In this document: piece after piece, positions 45,807 to 53,174 of the stretch
Layout: the number at the start of each line of letters is the position of its first letter
How positions within the stretch are numbered: position 1 is the stretch's first letter
From: Dorea formicigenerans
GTDB lineage: Bacteria > Bacillota > Clostridia > Lachnospirales > Lachnospiraceae
NCBI RefSeq assembly: GCF_025150245.1
Contig: NZ_CP102279.1
Location: 2,105,423-2,169,422 of the forward strand
Direction: 5' to 3'
Length of the DNA stretch: 64,000 bases
Program-made: the position numbers and the translations under genes
Notes under the pieces: generated by a model
What the model saw: only the letters and a program-made list of their open reading frames with translations
The model's database searches: none
Told to the model about the DNA's origin: nothing

Positions 45807-45835
45807 ATTCTACCTATCTGTGTGAAGGTTGTCAA
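45807..45835 (-). promoter_or_regulatory. Sigma-A promoter of the cob operon
   Basis: On the minus strand TTGACA (45835-45830) and TAGAAT (45812-45807) are separated by 17 bp. Transcription would begin near 45800, leaving a leader of about 50 nt before cbiD. That leader is too short for a cobalamin riboswitch, and no B12 box was found in 45752-45973. On the other strand TACAAT (45940-45945) with TG ahead is a likely extended -10 for the deacylase gene. Confidence 0.85.
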
Positions 45836-45973
45836 ATCATTTGCCACTTCCATCTATTGTCTTTTTCTTTCAAGAATGCCAAGGTTTTTATTGATGCCAG
45901 ACTTTTCAATATCCGCGTGCCGAAATCTACATTCTGTGATACAATAAAGCAAGCAAAGAAAGGAGCCATTTTT

Positions 45974-46465
45974 ATGTCAGAACAAAAGCAGCGCGTCTAT
46001 GACGCCTTAAACAAGCTCGGAATTAAATATGAAGTCGTAGAACACGAACCCGTACACACAATGGAAGACATGGACCGCCTCGGTCTTCCTGAGAAAGGAA
46101 CTCTGTGCAAGAACCTGTTTCTCAGAGATGCAAAAGGAAAACGTCATTTTCTCATTACCTGTGATGAAAATGCTAAAGTAGACTTAAAGTCTCTTGGCAG
46201 ACAGCTCGGTGCCGGAAACTTAAGCTTTGCCTCAGAAGAACGTCTCGAAAAATATCTCGGGCTCAAACAGGGAAGCGTATCTCCATTCGGTCTCATGAAT
46301 GATACCGACCATGCAGTCGAATTTTTTATTGATAAAAACTTAAGCAAATGCAAAAGTCTGGGAATTCACCCATTGGAAAACACAGCAACAGTATTCCTCT
46401 CCTTTAAAGATCTGGATAAGTTCCTGTGGAATCTGGATGTAGATGTGATGAAGATTAAATTATAA
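45974..46465 (+). CDS. YbaK/ProX-type aminoacyl-tRNA deacylase
   Basis: A 163-residue protein of the YbaK/EbsC/ProX family, which hydrolyses mischarged tRNA (for example Ala- or Cys-tRNAPro). The family core is visible: EVVEHEPVHTMEDM near the start, KNLFLRDAKGKRHFLIT near 48, and the conserved Lys and GxxSPFGLMND segment near 105-115. The start at 45974 has AGGAGCC upstream, although the frame opens at 45857. Its stop codon is followed at once by the first repeat of the toxin-antitoxin region. Confidence 0.88.
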   Translation: MSEQKQRVYDALNKLGIKYEVVEHEPVHTMEDMDRLGLPEKGTLCKNLFLRDAKGKRHFLITCDENAKVDLKSLGRQLGAGNLSFASEERLEKYLGLKQGSVSPFGLMNDTDHAVEFFIDKNLSKCKSLGIHPLENTATVFLSFKDLDKFLWNLDVDVMKIKL

Positions 46466-46507
46466 CCAATAGGCAAAACGATATGAGGTTATCTTTCACT
46501 GGTAACC
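46466..46507. repeat. Direct repeat, copy 1 (antitoxin-like, no clear promoter)
   Basis: A 42-nt sequence starting CCAATAGGCAAAACGATATG recurs at 46599-46640 with one mismatch. This copy begins right after the deacylase stop. With its next bases it folds as ATGAGGTTA (46482-46490) and TAACCTCAT (46503-46511). It has only a degenerate -10-like TATAAC upstream. It seems a duplicated antitoxin 5' region. Confidence 0.85.
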
Positions 46508-46568
46508 TCATTATGTCATATTATTTAACGTTAATTTAACGATTCAAATTTGTTTTTATATTTACATA

Positions 46569-46597
46569 TTGTATTATCAAATTACATATGCTATAAT
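46569..46597 (+). promoter_or_regulatory. Promoter of the antitoxin RNA
   Basis: TTGTAT (46569-46574) and TATAAT (46592-46597) are spaced by 17 bp, with a TG (46589-46590) that makes an extended -10. Transcription would start near 46603, in the second direct repeat. Confidence 0.8.
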
Positions 46598-46602
46598 GCC
46601 AA

Positions 46603-46676
46603 TAGGCAAAACGATATGAGGTTATCTTTCATTGGTAACCAAAAAGCTGAAGGTGTGTCAGACCTTCAGCTTTTTT
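46603..46676 (+). ncRNA. Putative type I antitoxin RNA
   Basis: A predicted transcript of about 74 nt that starts in the direct repeat and ends at the strong terminator at 46641-46676. Its bases 46609-46640 are complementary to the start region of the toxin mRNA: a 12-nt match (AAACGATATGAG) and a 14-nt match with G-U wobbles, separated by five mismatched bases. It can thus pair over the toxin ribosome site and first codons, as in the convergent Fst/par type I systems. The sequence has no credible ORF. Ends are predicted, not measured. Confidence 0.72.
46641..46676. terminator. Bidirectional terminator shared by toxin and antitoxin RNAs
   Basis: AAAAAGCTGAAGGT (46641-46654) pairs perfectly with ACCTTCAGCTTTTT (46662-46675) around a 7-nt loop. 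Each strand has a T-run. Sharing one terminator between convergent RNAs is typical of Fst/par-like modules. Confidence 0.92.
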
Positions 46677-46726
46677 ATTCCTACTTTTGGCAATGGGAAG
46701 GCTTAACCCCACAGGCTAGTTGCCCT

Positions 46727-46816
46727 CTACTTATCCCCGTCTAACCATTTGTTGATGCGGTGGCAAACCACACCAGCCACAACAGTGATAATAAACGATA
46801 TGAGTACTTCTTTCAC
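46727..46816 (-). CDS. Small holin-like membrane toxin (type I TA)
   Basis: A 29-residue ORF with a GTG start at 46816 and a GGGGG ribosome site about 8 nt before. The product has one hydrophobic helix (about residues 4-19, rich in Ile/Val) followed by CHRINKWLDGDK, the cationic-then-acidic end common to Fst/holin-like toxins of Firmicutes. It is too short for usual gene finders. The leader can fold so that ACCCTC (46850-46845) covers GGGGGT (46829-46824), hiding the ribosome site, as in Fst leaders. Toxicity is inferred. Confidence 0.75.
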   Translation of the reverse strand: MKEVLISFIITVVAGVVCHRINKWLDGDK

Positions 46817-46823
46817 TGGCAAC
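46793..46823. repeat. Diverged third repeat copy in the toxin start region
   Basis: AAACGATATGAG and CTTTCACTGGCAAC here match the direct repeats at 46466 and 46599 except for a five-base block between them. On the minus strand this is the toxin ribosome site and start, so the repeats define the RNA-RNA contact. Confidence 0.8.
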
Positions 46824-46862
46824 ACCCCCTTTCTACGCTATATAGAGGGTAGCAACAGTGTT

Positions 46863-46871
46863 ATTATATCA
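46863..46871 (-). promoter_or_regulatory. Extended -10 promoter of the toxin gene
   Basis: On the minus strand TG-A-TATAAT spans 46871-46863. No good -35 was seen at 17 bp. The start would be near 46856, giving a 40-nt leader. Confidence 0.65.
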
Positions 46872-46900
46872 TGTTTCATCCAATATTTATAGTATTGTTT

Positions 46901-47926
46901 TTATACAATCAACATGGCGTCTCCGAAAGAAAAGAAACGATATCTTTCCTGTACTGCTTCTTCATATGCTGCCAATACGTGTTCTCTTCCTGCCAGTGCT
47001 GATACTAACATAATCAGTGTTGACTCCGGCAGATGGAAGTTCGTGATCAATCCATCTAAAATCTTGAATTTATATCCCGGATAGATAAAAATCTCTGTCC
47101 AACCACTTGTCGGTTTCAAATGTCCGGTCTCGTCCGCTGCCGATTCAATAGTTCTGCAGCTTGTCGTTCCAACACAGATAACTCTGTGACCGGAATCTTT
47201 TGCGCGGTTGATCTTCTCAGCTGCTTCTTCGTCCACCTGATAGAACTCAGAATGCATATGATGATCTGTAATCTCATCTACCTTTACAGGACGGAATGTT
47301 CCAAGTCCTACATGAAGTGTCACTCTCGCAATGTCAATGCCTTTTTCTTCTATCTCTTTTAATAATTCCGGTGTAAAATGAAGTCCCGCTGTCGGTGCCG
47401 CTGCGGATCCGGTATGCTTTGCATAAACAGTCTGATAACGATTCTTATCTTCCAACTGATGTGTAATATACGGAGGCAGCGGCATCTGTCCGAGCTGGTC
47501 TAAAATCTCTTCAAAAATTCCTTCATATTCAAACTTCACCAGACGATTTCCTTCTTCTACGATTCCAACGACCTCTCCAACAAGAAGACCTTCTCCAAAT
47601 ACGATTCTTGTTCCAACTTTTGCCTTCTTACCGGGCTTTACCAGTGTCTCCCAGATATTATTCTCTTTTCTCTTTAATAATAAAATCTCAATCTTTGCTC
47701 CGGTTCCTTCCTTCGCTCCAATCAGTCTTGCCGGAATAACCTTGGTATCATTGATGACAAGACAGTCTCCTTCTTTCAGATATCCTGTAATTTCTTTAAA
47801 TATATGATGTGAAGTAGCTCCCGTCTCCTTGTCAAGGACAAGAAGTCTGGAACTGGAACGATCCTCAAGCGGATCCTGCGCGATTAATTCCTCTGGCAGA
47901 TCATAATAAAAGTCCTGACGTTTCAT
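46901..47926 (-). CDS. queA: S-adenosylmethionine:tRNA ribosyltransferase-isomerase
   Basis: A 341-residue QueA, which adds the epoxyqueuosine ring to preQ1 in tRNA. Family motifs are [14 protein letters not shown] at 5-18, RLLVLD and [11 protein letters not shown] near 58, [14 protein letters not shown] near 167 and [11 protein letters not shown] near 245. Length is normal. It follows the RDD membrane protein gene by 2 nt; tgt and queuosine partners are not in the window. Confidence 0.95.
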   Translation of the reverse strand: MKRQDFYYDLPEELIAQDPLEDRSSSRLLVLDKETGATSHHIFKEITGYLKEGDCLVINDTKVIPARLIGAKEGTGAKIEILLLKRKENNIWETLVKPGKKAKVGTRIVFGEGLLVGEVVGIVEEGNRLVKFEYEGIFEEILDQLGQMPLPPYITHQLEDKNRYQTVYAKHTGSAAAPTAGLHFTPELLKEIEEKGIDIARVTLHVGLGTFRPVKVDEITDHHMHSEFYQVDEEAAEKINRAKDSGHRVICVGTTSCRTIESAADETGHLKPTSGWTEIFIYPGYKFKILDGLITNFHLPESTLIMLVSALAGREHVLAAYEEAVQERYRFFSFGDAMLIV

Positions 47927-47928
47927 GA

Positions 47929-48702
47929 TTATAAATCCCCTTCCTGTATGTTTTCTTCTATATTATCTTCTACTTCTTCTTTGTTTTCTTTTATTTCTGT
48001 TACATTTTCACCTGTAGTCCCGGTTGTTTTTTCAGATTCAGCTTGTGTAAACTCCTTTTTCACTTGCCCGGCATCACTCACGAAACTATATCCTCCATCT
48101 GGCACAGCTCTATACGGTTGTCCTGGCTGTGACTGACTCTGCACTTGCACATTTTCCTGTACATAATTCTGTGTCTGCACTGGTTCTCGCGGCTGTACAG
48201 ACATCTGCGGTCCTGCCGCACTCTGATACTCTGGATACATTTTCACTTTTTTCTCATAGACAACTCTTGTGTCGCAGAGCATATCGTGAAAGCCCCGTTT
48301 TTCCTTATCAATTCCCACAATAATATATCCAATCCAGATAGATATTCCACATAAGAATCTTCCGACAGTCTCCCGGTATAACACATCCACAAATGAAAGC
48401 TTTTCATTTCTGTCAGCAGGTACTACTCTAAGATTCATCAGTCGTTTCCCAATCGTCGTTCCAGTACACCATGTCAATAAAGCAAAATACATGACTTTGA
48501 AAATATACAGCACAATATCTTTTAATGAATAATGAAACAATACATTTTCATCCAATATTGTACCACTGATCAGCGCTCCGATTCCAATCCATGCAAGACG
48601 CACAACGAGAAGTCCAATTGCCACAATGACGCTGTCTATCACATATGCTGCTAAACGCACCCAGAACCCGGCATAATTCTCATTACTGTAACTGTTCTGC
48701 AT
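47929..48702 (-). CDS. RDD-family membrane protein
   Basis: A 257-residue protein. An RDD domain with three membrane segments fills residues 8-150 ([18 protein letters not shown], then [14 protein letters not shown] and [13 protein letters not shown]). The last 100 residues are hydrophilic, Gln/Glu-rich and probably cytosolic. RDD proteins are of mostly unknown function; some affect ion balance. It overlaps sppA by 20 nt. Confidence 0.82.
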   Translation of the reverse strand: MQNSYSNENYAGFWVRLAAYVIDSVIVAIGLLVVRLAWIGIGALISGTILDENVLFHYSLKDIVLYIFKVMYFALLTWCTGTTIGKRLMNLRVVPADRNEKLSFVDVLYRETVGRFLCGISIWIGYIIVGIDKEKRGFHDMLCDTRVVYEKKVKMYPEYQSAAGPQMSVQPREPVQTQNYVQENVQVQSQSQPGQPYRAVPDGGYSFVSDAGQVKKEFTQAESEKTTGTTGENVTEIKENKEEVEDNIEENIQEGDL

Positions 48703-49660
48703 AATACATCAGCACCCCGCTTTCCTTCTCTTCGGCAGTTTCCTTTAATATCTGTGCCTCAGATTTTGGAACAAGCTTTTCTGCTTTACTAAATATTGCT
48801 GCCAATATGCTTTCCTCACTGCTCGGTGTATAGAACTCGTCTACTCCAAGCTCCGAAGCCATCTGATTCATTACATCCTGGTAAGTTGCGATCTCATCAA
48901 TAAGCCCATTCGCTTTTGCCTGTTTTGCAGTGTAAGTGCGTCCGTCTGCCAGTGCTTTTACCTGGTCTGCCGACATATCTCTTCCGTCCGCAACAATATT
49001 TACGAACTCCTGATAACACTCATCGACCTGTGACTGGTAAATTGCGACCTGCTCGTCTGTCAGCTTGGAACTGTCCTTGTTCACACCACTCGTAATACTG
49101 ACATAACGAATTCCAAGTTTCTCATAAAGTCCGCTCATATCATACCCTGACATAATGACACCGATAGATCCTGTAACCGTATTCTTATTCGCATAAATCT
49201 TATCTCCGGTTACAGACGTCATGTACCCGCCAGAAGCTGCATAATGCGCCATATAAGTCCAGATTGGACGGCCTGTCGTCTCTTTATATTCTATCAGCTT
49301 GTCATGAAGTTCTTCCGACTCATAGACCGCTCCGCCTGGAGAATCCACATACAGCAGAATCCCTTTATTATCTGAATCGTCCATAAGATTGTCAATATAA
49401 TCCATCGTTGTATTGTGCTGATATCCAGACGATGTATCCAGTACACTGCTCTGCGTCTGCTCCTGAATCGTCCCCACTACATTCACAACTCCAATATAAT
49501 CATCTGCCGGCGGATCAAATTCCAGTTCTCCAGCCAGCATCGTTGTCACATCTTCTGCCATTGTATTTGCAGATAAAGTATTCGTCAATACGCTTGTAAC
49601 ACCTGTCACAATAAATACAGCCCCAGCCACAACCAGACCGATTATCTGTTTGTTCTTCAT
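48683..49660 (-). CDS. sppA: Signal peptide peptidase SppA
   Basis: A 325-residue membrane-bound serine peptidase of family S49. A signal-anchor lies at 6-30. DSPGGAVYESEELHD is the oxyanion-type region near 106, the catalytic Ser is in VTGSIGVIMSG near 165-175 and the general-base Lys in TAKQAKANGLID near 248. It clears remnant signal peptides. AAAGGAG precedes the ATG. Confidence 0.93.
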   Translation of the reverse strand: MKNKQIIGLVVAGAVFIVTGVTSVLTNTLSANTMAEDVTTMLAGELEFDPPADDYIGVVNVVGTIQEQTQSSVLDTSSGYQHNTTMDYIDNLMDDSDNKGILLYVDSPGGAVYESEELHDKLIEYKETTGRPIWTYMAHYAASGGYMTSVTGDKIYANKNTVTGSIGVIMSGYDMSGLYEKLGIRYVSITSGVNKDSSKLTDEQVAIYQSQVDECYQEFVNIVADGRDMSADQVKALADGRTYTAKQAKANGLIDEIATYQDVMNQMASELGVDEFYTPSSEESILAAIFSKAEKLVPKSEAQILKETAEEKESGVLMYYAEQLQ

Positions 49661-49745
49661 CTTTTTTTCTCCTTTAAGTTCTAAATCTCCATAGCTTTTT
49701 TATTGTAACATATGAAGGATTGTTTTTCAAAAAATAATACATTTA

Positions 49746-49776
49746 ACGCGTAGTAAACCTCGAATTTACTACGCGT
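49746..49776. terminator. Hairpin between corrinoid ABC operon and sppA
   Basis: ACGCGTAGTAAA (49746-49757) pairs perfectly with TTTACTACGCGT (49765-49776) around a 7-nt loop. It lies 4 nt after the end of the ATPase gene. No strong T-run, so termination may be weak. Confidence 0.75.
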
Positions 49777-49780
49777 CCTG

Positions 49781-50857
49781 CTATTTTGCTAACTTTATTA
49801 ATTCTTCGATTCTTTTATTACATTCTCCCACCGGCACATCTGTTACAATAACTCTCTTACACTTTTTCATCACTTCAACTGCTCTTGCAAATGTCTCATC
49901 ACTAATCTGCCGGAATGGTTCTTCTGTAATCACTTCCACTGCCAGAAGTCTTGCAAGCTGATAGTCAATATCATTCTTGTAGAGGATTCCTGCTGCAAAT
50001 GGAATGTGTTCTTTCTGTAACTGTCGATAAATTGGGATTCCGCTTCCTCCGGACGAAATTACAAATACCTCTGGTTCTCCTTCTATCTTCGGAAGCTCTA
50101 TGCTTCCAAATACCGGATCAAAAGAACCATTGTCAATTTCATAAAGACTGCGGATTGTATCTTCCTTAAATACCTCTTCTGGCTTTCCATAATGTGCAAT
50201 GGTATCTCCCTTCACACAGATAATCTTATCCGACACTTTCTGTGCAAGATCAATCTCATGCAGCGACATAATGACTGTAATATGCTTTTTTCTTGCCATA
50301 CGTTCCAATATTGCAAGTAATTCTAATTTATATCGTACATCTAAAAAAGATGTCGGCTCATCCAGCACAATAATCTCCGGTTCCTGACAAATTGCTCTTG
50401 CAAGAAGAACTCTCTGTTTTTGTCCATCACTAATAGCGTTAAAATCGCGGTTTCCCAGATCTTCTGCATGAACTGCCTTCATTGCCTCATCTACGATTTG
50501 TTCATCTTCCGGCGTCAGTATTCCAAGCCGCCCTGTATATGGGTAACGTCCTGTTGCCACAATTTCATGACAGGTCATAAGCTCCGTTTTGATACGTTCT
50601 GTCAAAACAACAGCCATATTGGAAGAAAGTTCTTTATAAGACATTTCCTGAAGCGACGTGTCATCGAAGAACACCTTTCCTCCAATTAATTTCAATTGTT
50701 TTGTAATACTCTTTAAAATTGTAGATTTACCGGATCCATTTGGTCCAATGAGCGTTACAATTTCACCTTTATCAATACCAATATTAATGTCATGGATCAG
50801 TGTCTTTCCCTGGTATCCAACAGCCATATCATCCATTTTGAAATAATAATCTACCAT
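49781..50857 (-). CDS. Corrinoid ABC transporter ATP-binding protein (BtuD-like)
   Basis: A 358-residue ATPase of the FecE/BtuD class. Walker A is GPNGSGKST at 38-46, signature AISDGQKQRVLLARA near 140 and Walker B IIVLDEPTSF near 160. After the ATPase domain (about 255) a 100-residue C-terminal domain follows (EVFVISSGGSGIPIYRQLQ), which looks like an added regulatory or nucleotide-sensing part. It works with the FecCD-type permease upstream. The operon's riboswitch points to corrinoids as substrate. Confidence 0.87.
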   Translation of the reverse strand: MVDYYFKMDDMAVGYQGKTLIHDINIGIDKGEIVTLIGPNGSGKSTILKSITKQLKLIGGKVFFDDTSLQEMSYKELSSNMAVVLTERIKTELMTCHEIVATGRYPYTGRLGILTPEDEQIVDEAMKAVHAEDLGNRDFNAISDGQKQRVLLARAICQEPEIIVLDEPTSFLDVRYKLELLAILERMARKKHITVIMSLHEIDLAQKVSDKIICVKGDTIAHYGKPEEVFKEDTIRSLYEIDNGSFDPVFGSIELPKIEGEPEVFVISSGGSGIPIYRQLQKEHIPFAAGILYKNDIDYQLARLLAVEVITEEPFRQISDETFARAVEVMKKCKRVIVTDVPVGECNKRIEELIKLAK

Positions 50858-50858
50858 G

Positions 50859-51923
50859 TTACATTCTTCCTTTCTCGCGCTTCACCATCATATAGATGAC
50901 AATCGGTGCACCAAGTATCGATGTGACTGTACTGATATTCAGCTCCACCGGTGCCAGTGCCATACGAGCGATCAGATCACAGATCATACAGAATACAGCC
51001 CCTATAAAAAATGTACCCGGTATCACCACAATCGGTTTTGATGTTCCGAACGCTTTTCTCGTAAGAAATGGAACTGCAATTCCCACAAAAGAAATTGGTC
51101 CGGCAAATGCAGTCACACACGCAGAAAGAATACTTGACAGTAATATAATAACAACTCGGAATACTTTAATATTCACTCCCATACTCTGTGCATATGCTTC
51201 TCCAAGCTGATATGCACTGATTGGTTTTGACAGTAAAAATGTACACACTGCCGCAATTCCAACTACAACTACAGCTACTTTTATATTTCCCCAGCTCATA
51301 CCGGAAAAACTTCCCTGTGACCAGCCATGAAGATTTACAATATCAGAATCATCTGCAAATGTCACCACAAAATCTGTAATTGCGGAACAGATATATCCAA
51401 TCATGATTCCTCCTACCAAAAGGGATGCCATATGATGAATCTTCTTTGACATCAAAAGAATGAATCCCGTCGATATCAACGAACCAATGAATGCTGCCAC
51501 TACTAATGTGTAAGATGAAAAATGTCCTACATATTTTAAAAATACAATCATAGTCAGTGCGACAGCCATCTTCGCTCCGGAAGAAATTCCAAGTACAAAC
51601 GGTCCTGCGATCGGATTTGAGAAAAATGTCTGTAATAAGAAACCGGACAGAGACAATGCTCCGCCCAGTAATGCTGCCATGAGGATACGCGGCAGACGTA
51701 TCTTCCATATGATACTGTACTCTACCGCCTCTCCATCATGTAAAAATAATATTCTCAAAATCTTCGGCACAGAAATATGTACATTTCCCGTATTAATATT
51801 CAGCACTGTAATGACAAAAAATGCTGCGATCATACACACAAATACAAATGTATATCTGAATCTTTTTCTGAAATTTTCAGTATGAAAACTTAACTGTTCC
51901 TGCTTTGTTTCCTTATTTTGCAT
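50859..51923 (-). CDS. Corrinoid ABC transporter permease (BtuC/FecCD-like)
   Basis: A 354-residue permease of the FecCD/BtuC family with about nine or ten membrane helices. LRLPRIL-type sequence (IRLPRILMAALLGGALSLSG) and GISSGAKMAVAL match the family; AGPISFVGIAVPFLTR is the cytosolic coupling loop. It starts inside a run of four co-directed genes and has GGTGGAG before its ATG. Confidence 0.9.
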   Translation of the reverse strand: MQNKETKQEQLSFHTENFRKRFRYTFVFVCMIAAFFVITVLNINTGNVHISVPKILRILFLHDGEAVEYSIIWKIRLPRILMAALLGGALSLSGFLLQTFFSNPIAGPFVLGISSGAKMAVALTMIVFLKYVGHFSSYTLVVAAFIGSLISTGFILLMSKKIHHMASLLVGGIMIGYICSAITDFVVTFADDSDIVNLHGWSQGSFSGMSWGNIKVAVVVVGIAAVCTFLLSKPISAYQLGEAYAQSMGVNIKVFRVVIILLSSILSACVTAFAGPISFVGIAVPFLTRKAFGTSKPIVVIPGTFFIGAVFCMICDLIARMALAPVELNISTVTSILGAPIVIYMMVKREKGRM

Positions 51924-51956
51924 ATTTCTCCACCAGTTTCTTTTATTTTTTGATCT

Positions 51957-53174
51957 TTATTTCATCTTTTCAAGAAATGTCATCTGACTGGCATCACCCT
52001 CTGTCAGCATCAGATGAATATCTGAAATCAGTTCTCCAACTGTGTCTGTCGCCTGATATAAGTTTTTACCAGTATACCATACATTTCCATCTTTGACAGC
52101 TTTAAACTCTGCAAACAGATTGCTCTTAGCTTCCAGATCACCAAGACTACTCACCTGTCCGTCAATGGTTCCGTTGTAAATAAGATAATCTGCATCTACT
52201 GCCGTTGCATAAAATTCTTCCATCGTAAGTTTTACAGATGGCGCATTCCCCTCAGAATTCTTCAGATCCTTGAACACATATCTTCCACCGGCAATCTCAA
52301 TCATAGTCGGAATGTAGTCATCGGATTTGCGGACAACCACAGAACCGTCTGTATTGATGTAAAAATATGCCACTGTCTTCTCTGTATTCTTAAAATCCTT
52401 CAGATCTTCGATTACCTTGGCCTGGTCATCAAAAAATGCTTCTGCCTCTTTTTCTTTATTCAACATTGCTCCATAGACTTTAATCCACTCTGTTCTTCCA
52501 AGTGGATGTGACTCATAACTGGAATAATCTACAAATACTGGGATATCAAGGTCTTCAATCATCTCCTGCACCTTCGGTGAATGAAGGATCATCGTAGATT
52601 CTACTGCCAGTTTGCAATCTCCATCTACAATCTTCTCATAATCCGGTTCACTGTATTTTCCTGCAAATGTCATGGCTCCGGATTCCATTGCTTTCTTCGC
52701 ACTTTCTATATACCAGCCGGAAGCCTCTAAACCAGAAAATTTCACAGTATCCATTGCATCTAATGCATCAAATAATGACATGATTGCTGTAGCAGCCATA
52801 TAAATATTCTGAACCGGCTGATGGATGACAACAATATCACTGTCCAGTCCCTCCGGAGCCTCTTTGCCTTCCGGAACGATCAGATACTGCCGTCCCTCAT
52901 GAACATCAATCAGCTTATATCCATCTTTGTAATAAAATACATCGAATTCCTGCGCATATGTCAGATTCATCGCAGACTCATACGTCAGCCCGTCAATTTG
53001 AGGGGCTTCTGCTTTTTTTGAATCATCACTCTTCTCTGAAGAAGTCTCAGTCTTCTGAGCCGCGCTATCCACACTATTCTTACCGCTTTTCACTGAGTTG
53101 CATCCTGCAATACTCGTTATAGTCATCGCAATCGCAACGCCAATACATAATTTTCTCTTTATCCATTTATTCAT
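51957..53174 (-). CDS. Corrinoid-binding lipoprotein (BtuF-like)
   Basis: A 405-residue substrate-binding protein. The signal peptide ends at Cys25 in a lipobox (SIAGC), so it is a lipoprotein. A Ser/Lys linker precedes the BtuF-type fold (residues 60-400), with VHEGRQYLIVPEG strand, the EPDYEKIVDGDCKLAVEST segment and IPVFVDYSS. It delivers corrinoids to the BtuCD-like proteins. The ATG overlaps the upstream stop by one base. The related C-terminal segment of the upstream surface protein is noted below. Confidence 0.88.
   Translation of the reverse strand: MNKWIKRKLCIGVAIAMTITSIAGCNSVKSGKNSVDSAAQKTETSSEKSDDSKKAEAPQIDGLTYESAMNLTYAQEFDVFYYKDGYKLIDVHEGRQYLIVPEGKEAPEGLDSDIVVIHQPVQNIYMAATAIMSLFDALDAMDTVKFSGLEASGWYIESAKKAMESGAMTFAGKYSEPDYEKIVDGDCKLAVESTMILHSPKVQEMIEDLDIPVFVDYSSYESHPLGRTEWIKVYGAMLNKEKEAEAFFDDQAKVIEDLKDFKNTEKTVAYFYINTDGSVVVRKSDDYIPTMIEIAGGRYVFKDLKNSEGNAPSVKLTMEEFYATAVDADYLIYNGTIDGQVSSLGDLEAKSNLFAEFKAVKDGNVWYTGKNLYQATDTVGELISDIHLMLTEGDASQMTFLEKMK

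Noticed and set aside
45752-45973. Cobalamin riboswitch before cbiD
   Set aside because: No B12 box or paired leader pattern was found on the minus strand, and the promoter leaves only about 50 nt of leader.
46550-46744. 64-residue plus-strand ORF
   Set aside because: It covers the antitoxin RNA promoter, the terminator and the toxin end, has no ribosome site and no family resemblance.
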